From NCBI GenBank assembly GCA_023251755.1, contig JAHEYF010000032.1:1-44896 (forward strand): a stretch of 44,896 nt of DNA, given 5' to 3'. The notes under the pieces were generated by a model. The model worked only from the letters and a program-made list of their open reading frames with translations, had not been told where the DNA came from and ran no database searches. Shown here one piece after another: positions 43,119 to 44,896 of this stretch. The position numbers and the translations under genes were made by a program. This stretch comes from Bacteroidota bacterium. Lineage in GTDB: Bacteria; Bacteroidota; Bacteroidia; B-17B0; Aurantibacillaceae. Within the stretch, counting starts at the first letter, position 1; every line of letters begins with the position of its first letter.

Positions 43119-43859
43119 TTACTCGTTCAGGTATTTTTTCAGCCTGGCACTCCAACAAAGGTAGGCTTTTCCATTCAGGTGCAAACCATCACCATTATCA
43201 AATTCGGGGTTTAAACCATCGTTAAGATCAAATATTGAAAACAGGTCGATGTAATCTATACCCTCCTTTTTACACATTTCAAACAATTTTTGATTGAGCA
43301 AAATAATATCCGGCAGCACTGATGTGTTTTTATTATTTGAACTTACACTCGTGGGCAACAAACTATGCACATATATTTTTGTGCCGGGGCTGTCTGTTTT
43401 TATTTTCTTTATTATTTTGTTGTAATTTTCCATCACCGTTTCCATAGGGATATTGTACAACAAATCATTCACCCCGATTTCAATAAATATTTTTTTGGGC
43501 TTGCTCTCCGTCAATTCGTTCAACCTGTTGTATACCCCGCGGGTAATATCACCTGAAATTCCCCGGTTAATTACGTTTGGGATTTTCAACAATTCACTTG
43601 TTTCAAAATTTTGTATATGGCTGTCGCCAACAAATATAATTTCGTTGGTACCGTTCGGCAAATCTTTAAATAATTTATCCTTATTCATAAAGTAAAGACT
43701 GTTCTTAGGGTCCTTGTTAAATTTTTCCTGTTGTTGATGTGTTTCTGCTTCACATTTGGGGTAATAATAATATTGAAAATACAATCTGCGCAGTACAAAA
43801 ACAACAAACAACAGGTTGATAAATAGGGAGGCGCAGAGAATATACCTTTGTTTTTTCAA
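43119..43859 (-). CDS. SGNH/GDSL hydrolase with N-terminal membrane anchor
   Basis: A 246-residue protein. An N-terminal membrane segment (ILCASLFINLLFVVFVL) anchors an outward-facing domain. Block I is FVGDSHIQNFE with Ser at 80. Block II is INRGISGDITRGVYNRL with the conserved Gly. Block III is IEIGVNDLL with Asn at 131. Block V is NGDGLHLNGKAYLCWSARL with Asp 224 and His 227. These four blocks complete an active SGNH hydrolase of the acetylhydrolase/lysophospholipase type. Acts on an ester at the cell envelope; the substrate cannot be inferred. Convergent with the M1 gene and only 12 nt downstream of the AraC-type regulator gene. Confidence 0.92.
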   Translation of the reverse strand: MKKQRYILCASLFINLLFVVFVLRRLYFQYYYYPKCEAETHQQQEKFNKDPKNSLYFMNKDKLFKDLPNGTNEIIFVGDSHIQNFETSELLKIPNVINRGISGDITRGVYNRLNELTESKPKKIFIEIGVNDLLYNIPMETVMENYNKIIKKIKTDSPGTKIYVHSLLPTSVSSNNKNTSVLPDIILLNQKLFEMCKKEGIDYIDLFSIFDLNDGLNPEFDNGDGLHLNGKAYLCWSARLKKYLNE

Positions 43860-43871
43860 AGAAAATAGATT

Positions 43872-44896
43872 TTATAGTTCTTCCTGATTAATGGTGTTTG
43901 GCATTTTTCCTTCCGGTAAATTTTTTGTGAATTGTGAAGGTGTAAGCCCGGTTACTTTCTTAAAGGCACGTATAAAAGTAGTTTTCGAACTGAAACCAAC
44001 ACCGGCATACAAATGCTCAAGGGTGTATTTTTGAACCTGTTCAGGGTTTTCGCTCAATTGATTAATAAATTCATTGACCCGCAATTCGTTTATAAAATCA
44101 TTAAAGGATGTTTGTTTTCTTTCATTAATAAACCTCGACAAATAAAGTGTGTTTGTTTTTAACTGCCGCGCCATTTCTGATAAACTACAGGCCGCATCTA
44201 AATATAATTTTTGAACTATAAAATCATTTACTTTTAAATCGAGTTCGGTATATATTTCTTCTCCCATTGGAGGTGAAGAAATCGGTTCTGCTTCTTTCAG
44301 CTTATCTGCCTCAATTTCTTCTTGTGGTGCTGCTATTTCTAAGGGCGGATGTTCTTCCTGCTTTTCTTCTATCTGTTCATCCGGTACTCCCTTATTTTCA
44401 TGTAGCGGGTTTACTTGTGTAAATTCAATGACCGGACTTAAAGTATATTCTGTTTTAATGGATTGTTGCAGCTTGCGGCTTGACCTGGCTAATTGAATAG
44501 CTTTTTCGGTAAGTATGCGGTTTCTTTTTTTCTGAAACCGGTAAAAGAAAAACAAAATGCAGGTGATAATAAGCAAACCTGTAGATAATGTAATCCAAAG
44601 CCAGCGGGTTTGTTTTTCTTTGTCCAATGTTAACTCAACTAATTCTTTTTCTTTTTTCAGTTTATACAACTGGTGGATGTTCTCTGCCTGAAACATTGAC
44701 TGTTCCTGTTCCTCATCATGAAGGCTGTCGCGGTAAGCAAAATAATTTTTATAATACTTTAAGGCTAAATCCGGTTTTTGTTGTTTGGTGTATACCTCAG
44801 ATAAAAATTTGTTGATGTTCATTAACCAAAAATACCCTTTCCTGTTCCGGCCTGTTTCATCGGCTTTCAACAAATAAATTTCAGAGCCGGTCAAAT
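43872..44896 (-). CDS. Membrane-anchored AraC-type regulator with TPR region, 3' part
   Basis: The 5' end lies outside the window; at least 340 residues are visible. The N-terminal portion (WLMNINKFLSEVYTKQQKPDLALKYYKNYFAYRDSLHDEE) is TPR-like. A coiled region follows, then a membrane helix (WLWITLSTGLLIITCILFFFYRF) near 94-116. An acidic, proline-containing linker with EEKQEEHPPLEIAAPQEE leads to a C-terminal AraC/XylS double helix-turn-helix (AACSLSEMARQLKTNTLYLS, then EHLYAGVGFSSKTTFIRAFK and VTGLTPSQF). This TPR-TM-AraC layout is a common one-component regulator design in Bacteroidota. The ATG at 44894 is only the first visible Met. The stop is 12 nt before the SGNH gene. Confidence 0.9.
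   Translation of the reverse strand, partial: LTGSEIYLLKADETGRNRKGYFWLMNINKFLSEVYTKQQKPDLALKYYKNYFAYRDSLHDEEQEQSMFQAENIHQLYKLKKEKELVELTLDKEKQTRWLWITLSTGLLIITCILFFFYRFQKKRNRILTEKAIQLARSSRKLQQSIKTEYTLSPVIEFTQVNPLHENKGVPDEQIEEKQEEHPPLEIAAPQEEIEADKLKEAEPISSPPMGEEIYTELDLKVNDFIVQKLYLDAACSLSEMARQLKTNTLYLSRFINERKQTSFNDFINELRVNEFINQLSENPEQVQKYTLEHLYAGVGFSSKTTFIRAFKKVTGLTPSQFTKNLPEGKMPNTINQEEL

Overview
The window looks like chromosomal DNA of a member of the Bacteroidota, probably an environmental one. Several signs point the same way. There are type IX secretion (T9SS) cargo proteins with a CHU_C-type and a Por_secre_tail-type C-terminal domain. There is a PadR/PspC operon, a POTRA outer-membrane barrel next to nadK, and a pdxJ / CBS / nadK neighbourhood. 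Promoter-like elements follow the phylum's TTTG-N19-TAnnTTTG pattern, coding sequence is AT-rich, and purine-rich ribosome binding sites are scarce. Most genes are housekeeping, interleaved on both strands with short intergenic spacers full of small dispersed repeats. I see no phage, insertion sequence or CRISPR array.

Layout. 1-3113: the 3' part of a ZIP-type metal transporter, then priA. 3114-3433: repeat-rich spacer. 3434-6440 (minus): CBS-ACT protein, POTRA outer-membrane protein and nadK in one tight cluster, divergent from pdxJ (6556). 7577-8963: alpha/beta hydrolase and a convergent HAD phosphatase. 9031-10043: a CAT-anticodon tRNA, its terminator, a predicted structured small RNA of about 85 nt, and a DUF3800 gene convergent with it. 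10097-12757: thioesterase, a small Cys-rich membrane protein, lpxD and terC. 12947-15415: small secreted protein, PadR regulator and PspC-family membrane protein, with an operator-like inverted repeat in front. 15516-22607: MgtC-like protein, a STAS-like protein, gapA, an OmpA/TPR lipoprotein, metK, purS and a CDP-alcohol phosphatidyltransferase. 22725-25135: MBOAT O-acyltransferase with an SGNH-like partner. 25130-29447 (minus): mfd followed by an overlapping histidine kinase. 30001-32046: large T9SS-exported protein. 32456-35045: regulatory-domain protein and sppA. 35117-37568: folK, rpmE2 and a beta-helix lipoprotein. 37790-43010: small lipoprotein, PorV/PorQ-like barrel, a helix-hairpin-helix outer-membrane protein split by a frameshift at an A8 run, and a T9SS-secreted M1 aminopeptidase. 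43119-44896 (minus): an SGNH hydrolase and the C-terminal part of a membrane-anchored AraC-type regulator.

The least ordinary item is the tRNA-flanking module at 9225-10010. A plus-strand promoter-like element leads into an RNA whose two ends pair in a long stem containing five G-U wobbles. The stem encloses two further hairpins and is followed directly by a U-run. It faces the DUF3800 gene tail to tail. Other points of interest are the A8 frameshift at 39794-39801, the PadR operator, two probable leaderless or near-leaderless genes, and at least three families of dispersed intergenic repeats.
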